Assembly: GCA_963849005.1 (NCBI GenBank)
Contig: CAWKGC010000020.1
Coordinates: forward strand, 1 to 51,295
Origin: CAWKGC01 sp963849005
GTDB taxonomy: Bacteria > Pseudomonadota > Gammaproteobacteria > Burkholderiales > Usitatibacteraceae
Reading direction: 5' to 3'
Length of the DNA stretch: 51,295 bases
This document shows positions 1 to 9,001 of this stretch, one piece after another. The notes below the pieces were generated by a model that was not told the origin of the DNA, ran no database searches, and was given only the letters and a program-made list of their open reading frames with translations. The position numbers and the translations under genes are program-made. Every line of letters begins with the position of its first letter. Position 1 is the first letter of the stretch.

Positions 1-582
1 TGCGGAGATTGGTGGCGGCTTCCGACTGGTAGACTTCCTGGTCGATCTCGATCTGCCGGCCGGCGAAGCGCGACAGGCCTTCCTGGATGAAGCGGAATTT
101 TTCCGCTGCCGTGGCGCCCGGCACGCAACTCGTCGTCGCGATCGCGCCCGCATTGACCATGGGATTCATGGTCCGGTCGGCGTTGACTCGACCGCCATGA
201 CGGAGTTGAACGGCAGGCCGGTCGCATTGACCCCGATCTTGTCACGCGCCTTTTCCGCTCCGATCGCTTGGCAAACCAGGGCGAAGACGAATGGCTTCGA
301 GATGCTCTGGATCGAGAACATGTGGTCGAAGTCGCCGATCCCGACATCCCGGCCGCCCACGCCGACCACCGAAATTCCAAACAGGTCCGGCGAGACCCGG
401 GCCAGGGCCGGAATGTAATCGGCCACCACGCCGGTGTGATCATCCGCAAACGTCGCATGCGCCTCCTCAAGAGTCTCCCTGACCAGATTCAGGTCAGGCA
501 AGGCTCCGGTCGACACGCGAATCGTGATCGGTCGCCCTTGTCCTCGATATGCAGTTTGGGATGCACCGCTGCGGTTCTCCAA
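1..582 (-). CDS. glsA: Glutaminase A, cut by left edge, one frameshift
   Basis: Serine-dependent glutaminase (beta-lactamase-like fold) that hydrolyses L-glutamine to glutamate and ammonia in the cytoplasm. The family block VVADYIPALARVSPDLFG is followed by FSIQSISKPF, which carries the catalytic Ser-x-x-Lys, and then by LPFNSVMAVE. At about 188 the reading frame breaks: one base is missing after GTCGAG, and the next frame continues with the expected NADRTMNPMVNAGAIATTS toward the edge. The rest of the C-terminal half lies outside the window. The start is uncertain: a TTG at 582 opens the frame, while an internal GTG at 516 would place residue 1 closer to the family norm. Family assignment is firm; whether the gene is really broken is doubtful because many conserved genes here show the same kind of shift. 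Confidence 0.85.
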
Positions 583-1069
583 TGGTTCCTACTGGCTAGG
601 ACCCATCACTATAGTAGATTTAGTGAAATTGCGCGGTTTGGTGGGATGCTGCTTGACGGTAAGATTTGCAGATGTCGACAGGATCTGTCTGCGCGGCGAA
701 CGCAGGACCCTCTCGTAGCGCAATGCGCCTGGGTGGGGGGCGCCACGTCCTGCTGTTGATTGACGCTCGCGAATGGTCATAGGCTCACTACTCTGGCGCC
801 GCAATGAGAATTATTATGGCGGGCGTCATGTGTACAACGACATTGGCCAAGGCGTCTAATGCAATGGCCACTTACTTCTGTGCACTGCTGGCGAGGTTGA
901 GTGGCTGGATCTAGCCAGCCACTGCAGGCGAGCGACCGCTTTGCGGGGGCGAGACGCCACGGCCGGAATTGGCCGAATGCAGACGGCCGAAGTCGACCCA
1001 AAGCGGCCATTGCGCGCCTTGCCCGATGTGGGCGGCCCGAGCCCGCTCGGGGGTAAAGAGGGCGCCCCT
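583..1069. other. No recognisable gene
   Basis: About 490 bases between the glutaminase start and a TonB-like remnant. Open frames on both strands are compositionally random-looking and carry no family motif I recognise. It may hold the glutaminase promoter. No clear hairpin or repeat was seen. Confidence 0.5.
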
Positions 1070-1287
1070 CAGTACAGCCTGACGGCCATGCCGAATGACC
1101 AGGCTCGGCGGATTTCGACCACGTCGTACTCGCGGGCCAGCGCAGGCGGAAACGCCTGGTAATGCGCGTGGCTTTGCACGATGCGCCGTATCGCTTCATC
1201 GACTTCCGCCACGCCACACTCGATGGAAGCGGCCGTTGCTGGATCACTGCCGGCGGTTTGGGAGAACTGCAGTCGAACGGCCGCACT
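1070..1287 (-). pseudogene. TonB-family C-terminal fragment
   Basis: The minus-strand frame ending at the TGA at 1070 reads ...AEVDEAIRRIV, then FPPALAREYDVVEIRRAWSF, then a short tail ending in LY. The pattern of a proline pair, an 'xYDVxEIRRxWxF' strand and an immediate stop is what TonB-type energy-transducer C-terminal domains look like. The frame is closed by a TGA at 1288-1290, so only about 70 residues remain, with no membrane anchor or proline-rich linker in the same frame. It is either a decayed remnant or the 3' end of a frameshifted gene whose 5' part I could not recover. The call rests on motif resemblance only. Confidence 0.4.
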
Positions 1288-1400
1288 TCAAGCCGGCGAA
1301 GGTTCCCGATCGACCCCGGCGCTCGACCGGCGCAGCCCGAATGAACGAAGGGCTCAGATCGGGAACATTGCCTCTGGGCCCCGCGGGCGCACGTCCATCC

Positions 1401-2219
1401 TCACGTCGCCGGCGTTCCATCGACGTGTTGCCGAACCAGTGCGGCGATCTCTGCAGGATGGCTGCTCGGAAGAAAGTGATTCCCGCCTTCGATCGTGACG
1501 AGCTGCGCCCTGGGAATTGAAGCGTGCAGAAGCTCGGCAATTCTGCGCATGGCCGGGTGACTGTTTCCTCCGCGAACCACCATCGTCGGAACGTCGATCG
1601 ACTGCAGGATCTCCTCGCTGGGTTCGAAAGGTGTTCCGGAGGACCAGTCACGCAGGTTGACCGCGGTGGTCGCGACGATGTAGCTGCGGACCTTTGGAGG
1701 CATCGAATCGAAGGTGCCCGGACCGCCGTAGAAGTCGATGACGTGCCGGGCCGCCTCGGCATCGCCCCGGGCAAAGTCGGCGAAGTACGGACCCGTCATC
1801 GACTCGAACATCCCGTAGTGCTCCAGGTCTCCCGACGCGCGCAGCAGGCCCAGTGGGTTCGCTTCCACGAGCAGCAGGCTCGCGGGACTGTGTCGGCCGG
1901 TCAAGGCATGCACGATGGCGGAGAGTCCGCCGTACGAGTGCCCCACGACATGGGGGGACGTGCCGATCCGGTCGATGATGCGGTCGATGAGGCCGACTTG
2001 CTGCGCCATGGTGGCATTGCCGTCAGGCCGGATGTCCGGCGTGGCTCCGTAGCCCAGCAGGCTTGTCGTGACCATGCGGTAACCATCACCGAGATACCCC
2101 ACGACCGCTTTCCAGCCCGTGCCCGTGCCGAAGCTCCCGGGCAGGAACAGCAGGGCCGGGCCGGAACCCGTCTCGGCGTAGTCGAACGCAACGGTTTGCT
2201 CGGTCACGATTTCCTCCAC
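1401..2219 (-). CDS. Alpha/beta-fold hydrolase
   Basis: A complete 272-residue soluble alpha/beta hydrolase. LFLPGSFGTG (about 25-33) is the oxyanion-hole loop, GHSYGG (93-98) is the nucleophile elbow with Ser95, and GGNHFLP provides His248. The usual acid after strand 7 is absent (MVVRGGNSH), but Glu119 in LLLVEANP sits after strand 6, a position that supplies the acid in some members. The start ATG at 2219 follows a purine-rich stretch. The substrate cannot be told. It resembles small esterases or haloperoxidase-like hydrolases that often travel on accessory DNA. It stands alone, next to an IS91 remnant. Confidence 0.85.
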   Translation of the reverse strand: MEEIVTEQTVAFDYAETGSGPALLFLPGSFGTGTGWKAVVGYLGDGYRMVTTSLLGYGATPDIRPDGNATMAQQVGLIDRIIDRIGTSPHVVGHSYGGLSAIVHALTGRHSPASLLLVEANPLGLLRASGDLEHYGMFESMTGPYFADFARGDAEAARHVIDFYGGPGTFDSMPPKVRSYIVATTAVNLRDWSSGTPFEPSEEILQSIDVPTMVVRGGNSHPAMRRIAELLHASIPRAQLVTIEGGNHFLPSSHPAEIAALVRQHVDGTPAT

Positions 2220-2299
2220 AGCCGATCAATACCATGCCAATGAGATGTCGCAAGGCTTGCGATGGCAAATGTCGCCTTGGCGATGTACAACGGCCGGTG

Positions 2300-2412
2300 C
2301 CTTCGCCTTCCACGCTGCAGGAAGCAGCGCAGCCGCTTGGGTAAGGCGAGCACCCATTGCCGCACCGGCAGAGGCGGAAAGACGTGATCGACCAGGTGTG
2401 CGGCAGTTTCTG
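2300..2412 (-). mobile_element. IS91-family transposase remnant
   Basis: About 35 codons on the minus strand read ETAAHLVDHVFPPLPVRQW followed by VLALPKRLRCFLQR. This is the characteristic segment of IS91-type (HUH, rolling-circle) transposases just after the N-terminal zinc-binding region, where 'HLVDxVFPxxPVRQWVLxxP' is highly conserved. Upstream zinc-finger cysteines and the downstream HUH and Tyr motifs are missing, so this is a short dead fragment. It marks an old insertion between the hydrolase and the PEBP gene. Confidence 0.75.
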
Positions 2413-2495
2413 GCGCGCCGATGAAGATGATGCGGGGGTCGGTCATGGGCGATGCGGAGGGACGGGCAAAGGCAGTGATTGAAGGCAACACGAGG

Positions 2496-3095
2496 TCAGT
2501 GGTTGAAGCGCAGCACGAGGCTCGCGGCGCCGAGCGCCTTGCCGCCCTTGAGTGCCTCCAGCACTGCGGCCTTGTCCAGCCCCGGCGGCAGCGCGCCGGC
2601 GTCGAGCGAGGTGGCGATCAGCGTGAAGACGTAGTGCTGCGGCGCATTGCCGCGCGGCGGGCAGGGGCCGAGGTAGGGCATGCCCAGCGAGTTCTTGCCG
2701 GCACTGAAGCCGGCCGGTGCGGCGACGGCCGCAGCCTCGGGCAGCCCGTTCGCCCCGGGCGCGATGCCGTAGGCGACCCAGTGGTTCACGCCGAGGCCGG
2801 CACGGCCGGCCTGGTCGTCCATCAGGATCACGAAGCTGCGCGTGGCCGCCGGCGCGCGGGCCCAGGCCAGCGCGGGCGAAAGGTTCTCGCCGACGCAGTT
2901 GGCGTTGTTCGGGTTCTTGCCGGCGTAGCGGGTTTCGAGCTGCGCGTTGTCGGCGCGGCCCGGCGACCACAGCGCGAAGCCAAAGCCCGGGTCGCCGACC
3001 GGCGCGGCGCCGGGTGACATCGCGGCACAGCCCGCGAGGGCAAGCGCGGCAGCGGCCAGGCCGATGCTGCGTCGGAGATTGACGATCAGGTTCAT
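2496..3095 (-). CDS. PEBP-family (YbhB/YbcL-like) lipoprotein
   Basis: A 199-residue phosphatidylethanolamine-binding-protein family member. The start at 3095 is chosen because a GAGGAGACC ribosome site precedes it and it gives a clean lipoprotein signal: basic start, hydrophobic run, then LAGC with Cys23. Family blocks follow: LSPALAWARAP, SFVILMDDQAG, VNHWVAYGI, the ligand-loop-like LGPCPPRGNAPQHYVFTL and the end LVLRFNH. The usual His-Arg after the PPxG loop is Gln-His here. Bacterial homologues are periplasmic or envelope proteins of mostly unknown function. The frame is open about 230 bases upstream of the chosen start, but that extension shows no family similarity. Confidence 0.85.
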   Translation of the reverse strand: MNLIVNLRRSIGLAAAALALAGCAAMSPGAAPVGDPGFGFALWSPGRADNAQLETRYAGKNPNNANCVGENLSPALAWARAPAATRSFVILMDDQAGRAGLGVNHWVAYGIAPGANGLPEAAAVAAPAGFSAGKNSLGMPYLGPCPPRGNAPQHYVFTLIATSLDAGALPPGLDKAAVLEALKGGKALGAASLVLRFNH

Positions 3096-3493
3096 GGAGG
3101 TCTCCTCAAGATGGAACATCGCTGAAACAACGCCAGGCGAGCATAGTTCGTTCAAAGACCCTTTTAAGGACAGGAAGTCCAACGCGACATCCGCGAGTAT
3201 CTTCGACTCTGGCCGCCTTGTTAAATTGGCGATTTCGCACCAGGAAGTCTTCGGCGCCGCCATGAAGTCTGCCGTATCGCTCTCCCGCACCCCCAGCACA
3301 GCCTGTAGCCCGGAGAGTGGCTGCAATGGGCAGAGAAGCAGCCTTTCAGAAAACCGATTTCAGCAAGTCTCGCTGCACGGATCATATCCCTCGATCATCA
3401 ATGCTCCCCGGCCGGTTACGCTGCAGTGCAGGTGTTCGCAGCGGGAGGCCGAAGGGCAGCAGAAGGTCGACAGCGGACCTCCAGACCAAAGTA
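3096..3493. other. No recognisable gene
   Basis: About 400 bases upstream of the PEBP gene and downstream of the flavin-oxidoreductase gene. Short frames on both strands lack family motifs. The PEBP promoter must lie here, but I could not fix its boxes. No strong hairpin was seen. Confidence 0.45.
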
Positions 3494-4108
3494 CTACCCG
3501 CCCCCCGCCAGCTGCTCCTCCAGTTCGCGAATGCGCGCGCGCAGGGGCTCGATCACCGGTGCCAGTTCCTCCTCCGAAAAGCGCGGCGTGATGTGCTGCG
3601 GGCAGTTCCAGTCGAAGCGCCTCGACGTGGATCACCATCGGCCCGCTCGACTTGCGCGGGGTAGCCGGGCTCGCAGCGCCCCGAAAAGCGTCGGGTCGTC
3701 GGCCGCATCGACCACGCGACCCGGCCGAGCACCTTCAGACGGCGCTGGTTCGGGTAATCCATGAGAAACAGCGCCACGCGGTCGTTGCCGCGAGGTTGCC
3801 CTCCGACACGTGCTGCCGGTTGCCGCGGAAATCCGCGAATGCAAGCGTTTGCGCATCGAGCACCTTGAGGAAACCCGCCGGGCCGCCGCGATGCTGCACG
3901 TACGGCCAGCCCGTTTCGCTCACGGTGGCCATGTAAAAACTGTCGCGCCCGGCGATGAACGCAGCCTCGTGCGGCACCCAGCGGATCGGCGCGGCGCCGG
4001 CCGCGCTTCGCCGCGCGCGTAACTCGCGCGGCTGCCGTCGCGTTCCTGCAGGCGCTTGACGCGCCGGCGTAAACGGCCAATCGCGTCTCCGAAATCGTGA
4101 AAGCTCAT
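3494..4108 (-). CDS. Pyridoxamine-5'-phosphate-oxidase-like flavoprotein, frameshifted
   Basis: A PNPOx-like split-barrel FMN protein of about 200 residues spread over three frames. The start ATG at 4108 has a strong AAGGAGG site and gives MSFHDFGDAIGRL. The core reads EAAFIAGRDSFYMATVSETG, then WPYVQHRGGPAGFLKVLD, FADFRGNRQHVSEGNLA, FLMDYPNQRRLKVLGR and finally FDWNCPQHITPRFSEEELAP, ending ...LEEQLAGGG at the TAG at 3494. These blocks match the PNPOx-related subfamily ending in 'DWNCPQHI'. At least three single-base shifts interrupt it. It follows the YHS gene by 25 bases, so the two are probably one transcript, divergent from the LysR gene. Confidence 0.8.
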
Positions 4109-4133
4109 CGCGGCCGCCTCCTTCTGCGGGACG

Positions 4134-4574
4134 TCAGAGCTCGGGCCAGTTGGCGTCGGCGCGTCGCGATGAACCCGGCGGCATCCTTGTCGAACACTTT
4201 CTGGATGTCGGCGTTGAAGTTCAGGTACAGCTTGCCATCCACGACGCGCCAGCCGTTGACCGGATCGACGTCGAAGAGCTTGCCGTTGGCGACGCCCCAG
4301 GAGCAGAAGCCGCCGTACTGCGGAAGCGTACTTGGCCGGGTCGGCCTTGAACCGGTCGCGATGCTCCGCGGAAACGAACTGCCATTTCAGGCCGGCGTGT
4401 TCGGCGGTGTACGAATCCTTGCCTGCCGCGGGCCTGGCGTCGGTGAAGTAGCTGACGACATCGTGCCCTTTGGCGCCGAGGCCGGCGTAGAGGGTTGCGC
4501 TGCGTTGAATCGGCGGGCCGCCGGCACGCGGAACTGCGCGTGGCGCCGGTGACTTTGGAGGAGAGCGAGGTCAT
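4134..4574 (-). CDS. YHS domain protein, frameshifted
   Basis: A small YHS-domain protein. After shifts are repaired it reads ATLYAGLGAKGHDVVSYFTD, FVSAEHRDRFKADPAKYAS, then QYGGFCSWGVANGKLFDVDP, VNGWRVVDGKLYLNFNADIQ and ends ADANWPEL. The 'YGGFCSWGVA' and 'LYLNFN' blocks are typical of stand-alone YHS proteins, whose Tyr-His-Ser and Cys residues are thought to bind metal or heme. The start ATG at 4574 follows AAAGGAGC; the first 25 residues do not match the family and may be in the wrong frame. It is first in a two-gene unit with the PNPOx-like gene, which suggests a redox or stress role. Three or more frameshifts. Confidence 0.75.
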
Positions 4575-4643
4575 GTTGTGCTCCTTTGGGGTTGGGTGGG
4601 TCGGGGCGCGGGCGGTTTCCCGCGCTTGGAAGCAATGTAGAGT

Positions 4644-4698
4644 TTCCGATTAACGAGAGAATGCTATATTGTGTAATACATACTTCCGATTAATGGAA
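4644..4698. promoter_or_regulatory. Candidate LysR operator: two TTCCGATTAA boxes
   Basis: TTCCGATTAA occurs at 4644-4653 and again at 4684-4693, exactly 40 bases apart (about four helical turns, same face). The second copy lies in the dyad TTCC-N7-GGAA (4684-4698), which contains the T-N11-A pattern of LysR-family sites. It ends 10 bases before the LysR start codon. The region separates the divergent LysR and YHS/PNPOx genes and is markedly AT-richer than its flanks. Binding is inferred. Confidence 0.55.
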
Positions 4699-4707
4699 TA
4701 ATGCCGC

Positions 4708-5624
4708 ATGGTCGACCTGCTCGCCCTGCAGACCTTCGTGCGCATCGCCGACAGCGGCAGCCTGTCCGCGGCGGCGCGCGCCACCGGGCGGTCGCTGCCC
4801 GCGGTTTCCCGCTCGCTGGTGCAGCTGGAGGCGGACCTGGGCGTGCGCCTGCTGCACCGGACGACGCGCCGCATCCACCTGACCGATGCCGGCGCGCAAT
4901 ACCTCGAGCGCTGCCGCCGCATCCTGGCCGAGGTGGACGAAGCGAACGCCAGCGTCTCCGACCTCGGCCGCGCGCTGGCCGGCCCGATCACGCTGACCGC
5001 GCCGATCCTGTTCGGGCAACTGCACATGGCGCCGGTGGTGACGGAGTTTCTCGGCCTGCACCCGGGGGTGAGCGTCAACCTGATGCTCTCCGATCGCTAC
5101 TCCAACATCGTCGAGGAAGGCATCGACCTCGCGGTGCGCATCGGCAAGCTGCACGGATTCCGGGCTGGTCGCGCGCAAGCTGGGCGAGGTGCGCCGCGTC
5201 GCGTGCGCGTCGCCCGCCTACCTCAAGCGCCGCGGGACGCCGAAAACGCCCAAGGACCTCGCGAACCACAGCTGCCTGCAGTTCGGCGCGCTGTCGCCGA
5301 CGCCCTACTGGGAATTCGACGAGGCGGGAAGCCGCGCCAGGTGCGCGTGCAGGGGAACTTCTCCTCGCGACGCATGGCGCGCCGGTGATCGAAGCCGCGC
5401 GCGCGGGCCTGGGCATCGTCTTCGTGCTGTCCTACCAGGTGCAGGCGGCTGGTGGCGAGGGGCGAGTTGCGCGTGGTGCTGCAGCCCTTCGAGGCGCGCC
5501 GATCCCGGTCAACGCCGTCCTGCCTACGGGCCGCCTGCAGCCCGCGCGCGTCAAGGCGCTGGCGGACTTGCTGCAGGAACGGATGAAGGGGAAGGACCTG
5601 AAGAAGCTTGCGGCTGGGAGATAG
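4708..5624 (+). CDS. LysR-family transcriptional regulator, frameshifted
   Basis: A LysR-type regulator of about 300 residues. The N-terminal winged helix is intact: LLALQTFVRIADSGSLSAAA, then TGRSLPAVSRSLVQLEADLG and RLLHRTTRRIHLTDAG. The effector domain continues with PITLTAPILFGQLHMAPVV and IDLAVRIGKL. Then single-base insertions near 5156 and 5330, and further shifts near 5375 and 5450, move the reading frame. Family blocks reappear as RRVACASPAYL, GAPVIEAARAGLGIVF and PVNAVLPTGRLQPARVKAL, ending at the TAG at 5622-5624. It is divergent from the YHS/PNPOx pair, which it probably controls through the repeats just upstream. Its 3' end overlaps the end of the convergent ABC exporter gene by about 74 bases. 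Confidence 0.85.
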
Positions 5625-7732
5625 GGTTGCCCGCGGCGTCGGCAGCTCTGCGCAGGTCCTGAATCACCCGCCCGCCCTGCAGCACGATCACGCGTCCAGC
5701 CGAGGCGATCGTCTCGGGGCGGTGCGCGATGATGATTCGCGTAAGTGAAAGTCGCTTGATCGCCTCGTTGACCGCCCGCTCACGATTGATATCGAGCGCG
5801 CTGGTGGCCTCGTCGAGGAACAGGATCGACGGCTTCTTGTAGAGCGCACGCGCCAGGAGGATGCGCTGCTTCTGGCCGCCAGAGAGTGCGGCGCCCATGT
5901 CGCCGATCAGCGTGTTGTATCCCATGGGCATCGCGGCGATCTCGTCGTGGACGGAGGCAAGCCTGGCTGCGTGCTCGATTTCCTCATGGTCCGGGCTGGC
6001 GTCGAAGAAGCTGATGTTGTCGCCAATCGAGCCGGCGAAGAGATGATCATCCTGCATCACGGTACCGACCAGCCTGCGGTACTGCGCGAGGCCGAGGCGC
6101 TGGACGTCGATGCCACCGACACGGATCTTGCCGTCGGTGGGCAGCAGCAATCCGAGCATGAGCTTGATGAGCGTGGTCTTGCCGCCTCCCGATGCGCCGA
6201 CGATAGCGACAGATTCGCCGGGCTCGATACGGAACGCGCAATTCTGGAGGACAAACGGCTCGGTATCGGAGTAGCGGAAGGAGAGGTCGGCGACCTCGAG
6301 CGAGGCCTCGATCGCCGATGGCGCAAGCCCGGTGCTACTCCTCTTCCGGCGGGGTGAGCACGATGTCTGCGAGCCGCTCGGCCTGCAGCTGCAGCATCTT
6401 CAGCTCGATCAGCTTGTCGATGAGCCCGCTCACGCGCGCGGAGAACTGCTCCTTGTAGGCGACGAAGGCGAACAGCATGCCGACGGAAAATGCGCTGTCG
6501 AGCACCAGCGTCGCGCCTACCCAGACGATGGCCACTTTCTCCGAGCCGAACAGGAGCCCGTTCGCGGAGCGGAAGACGAGGCCGAGTTTCTGCGTCGACA
6601 GGTCCCGGTTCATGGTGTCGACGACAAGGTTCAGCCAGCGCGACCGGCGGATTTCCTGCCGCCCGAACAACTTGATCGACTGGATGCCGCGCACCGTTTC
6701 GAGAAAATGGCTCTGCTGCCGCGCCGAGTGGACAATGTGCTCCTCGGTCGCTCGCCTGAGCGGAGCGTACACCGCCCATCGCAGTGCACCGTACGCGGCC
6801 ACTGCCACGACCGCGATGGCGGTCAGCCAGGCACTGTAGACAAGCATCATCGCCAGGGTAGCGATCGCCATCAAGCCGTCGATCACCGCCTCGACGAAGC
6901 TGGTAGTGAGTGTCTTCTGGATGGTCGAGACCGAGCCGAAGCGCGACACCACGTCGCCGAGATGGCGTTTCTCGAAATAGCTGACGGGCAGCTTGAGCAG
7001 GTGCGAAAAGACATTTGCCACCCATTGCAGGTTCAAGGTCGTGCCGAGATAGAGCACCACCCAGGCGCGCAGCGCCGTCACTGCGACCTGCACCGCCGCA
7101 AGCAACAGGAACCCCAGGCCCAGAATCGTCAGGAGCTCGCGGTCGGCCGACACGACAGCACCATCGACCACCCACTGCATGTAGAAAGGCGAGACGATCG
7201 CGATCGCCTGCAGCACCAGCGCGAGGGCAAGGATCTGTGCCAGCGACCTCTTGAGACCGGTTACGCGCCCCATCAGGTCGCGCATTTGGATCTGTCGCCG
7301 TTCGTCTCGCGGCGCAAACCCCGGCGTGGGCGTGAGTTCGAGCGCAATGCCGGTGAAGTGCTTCGACACCTCCGCCATCGGCATGCGCCGGATGCCAAAG
7401 GCCGGGTCGTAAATGGTCGCTGCGCCGCGCTCGACCCCGCGCAGGACGACGAAATGGTTCAGGTCCCAGTGCAGCACACAGGGGGTGTCCAGCTTCGGCA
7501 CGTCATCCAGATCGAGGCGCAGCGCACGCGGTGCGAGGTTCAGCTGGCCTGCGACCTGCATCAGGTAAGCCAGCGTCGCACCCTTGAGAGATACCGTGAA
7601 CCGGCGTCGCAAGCTGGCTAGGTCGATGCGGTGGCCGTGGAAGTTCGCGACCATGCCCAGGCTGGCCAGCCCGCACTCGGCGGCTTCCGTCTGCAGGAAG
7701 AGCGGTAGCTTCTCGTGGAACCCCAGGTTCAT
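5551..7732 (-). CDS. C39-peptidase ABC exporter (double-glycine peptide exporter)
   Basis: An inner-membrane exporter that cleaves double-glycine leaders and pumps the peptide out. Domains in order: a C39 peptidase with Cys20 (QTEAAECGLASLGMV), His93 (DLNHFVVL) and Asp109 (IYDPAFG); a six-helix ABC membrane domain (about 165-450) with SYFEKRHLGDVVSRF; and an ATPase with Walker A GASGGGKTTL, signature ALSGGQKQR, Walker B ILFLDEATSALD and switch His in IIAHRPETI. One single-base shift near 6340, between membrane domain and ATPase, breaks the frame; otherwise it is complete, about 720 residues, like CvaB/RaxB. It is the last gene of the peptide locus, 14 bases after the adaptor. The substrates are presumably the four small precursors at 10045-10915. 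Confidence 0.9.
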
Positions 7733-7745
7733 CCTGCGAGCACTG

Positions 7746-9001
7746 TCATACCGCTCTCCCCGCGAGGCTGTAGAGCGGCTCGAATACCCATTCGATCAGG
7801 CGACGGCGATCGACGACCACGTCCGCTTCGACCGCCATGCCGGCATGCAGCGGTTGTGGTTCCCCGTAGGCCATGACCTGCTGGCGCTCGAGCGCGACAC
7901 GGATGCGATACACGAATTCGCGCGTGCTTTCACCTGCGGGCTGGCCGGTTTCCGCTGGCGCCACAGCGCTCTTCGATACAGCGACGACCATGCCACGATG
8001 AATGCCGAACTTCTGGTAGGGATAGGCTTGATAGCGCAGCTGGACTTCCTGGCCGGGTCGGATGAAGCCGATCGATCGCGAAGGCGCGAAGAGGTGGACC
8101 TCCATCAGGGCGCCTTCGGGCGCCAGCGTCGCGAGCGTCGCGCCCGCTACCGCCGGCTGGCCCCGCTCGGCAAGCAGGGTGGCAACGACTCCGTCATGCG
8201 GCGCGCGAACCAGCAGCTCGCGGTGAGCGTCATTTTCCACTTCACCCTGTGCGATCGCGTTCGATTCCCGTTGCAACGCGTCGACCTGCGAGCGGGTTCT
8301 CAACTCCGCCGTGCGCCGCTCGCTTTCGGCATTGGCGATCTCCCGATCGGCGCTGACTTGCTGTCGCAACAAGGCGGCGATGCGCAGCTCGGCGTCAAGC
8401 AGTTCCTCTTTCTGCTGTTCGCGCTGCATCGGCGAGACGAAGCCCTTTCGTTCGAGCTGTTCGAAACGGGCGTCGCGGCTGCGCGTCAGGTCGATGCGCC
8501 GGCGATGCGCCTCTATCTCTCTCGGCATGGAGCAAAACACGTTCCCTCCTCATGCTGGTTAGCCGGCTGTCCTGCGCCGCTCTTGCGAGGAGCGCAAGAG
8601 CCTGTTGCCGTTCCACCTCTCTCGCAAGCGACTCGCGTCGATCCTCGGAAAGTCGATTGATGGCGCTCTCGACGCCGCCCCTCACGCTGGATCGCTCGGC
8701 CGTGAGCGAAAGCAGGGCTTCGCCCGTCCTCACCCGGAACCCTCGGCCACGTGGATTTCCCGCACGGACATTCCGCCCAAAGGAGCGACGATCTTCACGA
8801 TCCCGGCCGCCGGGAGCACCGTGCCGGCGACCCGCGCCTTCTTCGTGTAGTCCTGCAGCGCCAGGAATCCCCGCCCAGAGTGCTGAACGCCAGGAACACC
8901 GCGGTCAGCAGGTTGAACGAGGGTGGGCGGACCAGTGCAATTTCGCCTAGCCAGGTGTTGGCGCGATTTGCAGAGACCGCTGGTCGAAAGATTGGCTGCA
9001 C
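7746..9001 (-). CDS. HlyD-family adaptor of the peptide exporter, frameshifted
   Basis: Periplasmic membrane-fusion protein that links the ABC exporter to an outer-membrane TolC channel. The start at 9001 gives MQPIFRPAVSANRANTWLGE, then IALVRPPSFNLLTAVFLAF, a single membrane anchor, as in CvaA/RaxA proteins. In neighbouring frames come VAGTVLPAAGIVKIVAPLGG, a lipoyl-like half with REIHVAEGS, a long coiled-coil (about 8350-8700), RAPHDGVVATLLAERGQPAV, and the C-terminal barrel ending LYSLAGRAV at 7746. There are at least three single-base shifts (near 8880, 8735 and 8535). Its start lies inside the end of the CPBP gene, indicating translational coupling. Confidence 0.85.

Noticed and set aside
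1..582. Glutaminase as a true pseudogene
   Set aside because: Only one base is missing and the next frame continues perfectly; the same kind of shift affects many conserved genes in the window.
777..1286. Long open frame on the minus strand as a gene
   Set aside because: Arg- and Pro-rich with no family motif; it overlaps the TonB-like tail in another frame and looks like a GC-rich shadow.
5551..7732. The C39 exporter as a NHLM-type (nitrile-hydratase leader) system
   Set aside because: Precursors have short MREL-type leaders rather than nitrile-hydratase-like ones, no second ABC or radical-SAM gene is present, and the adaptor is of CvaA/RaxA type.
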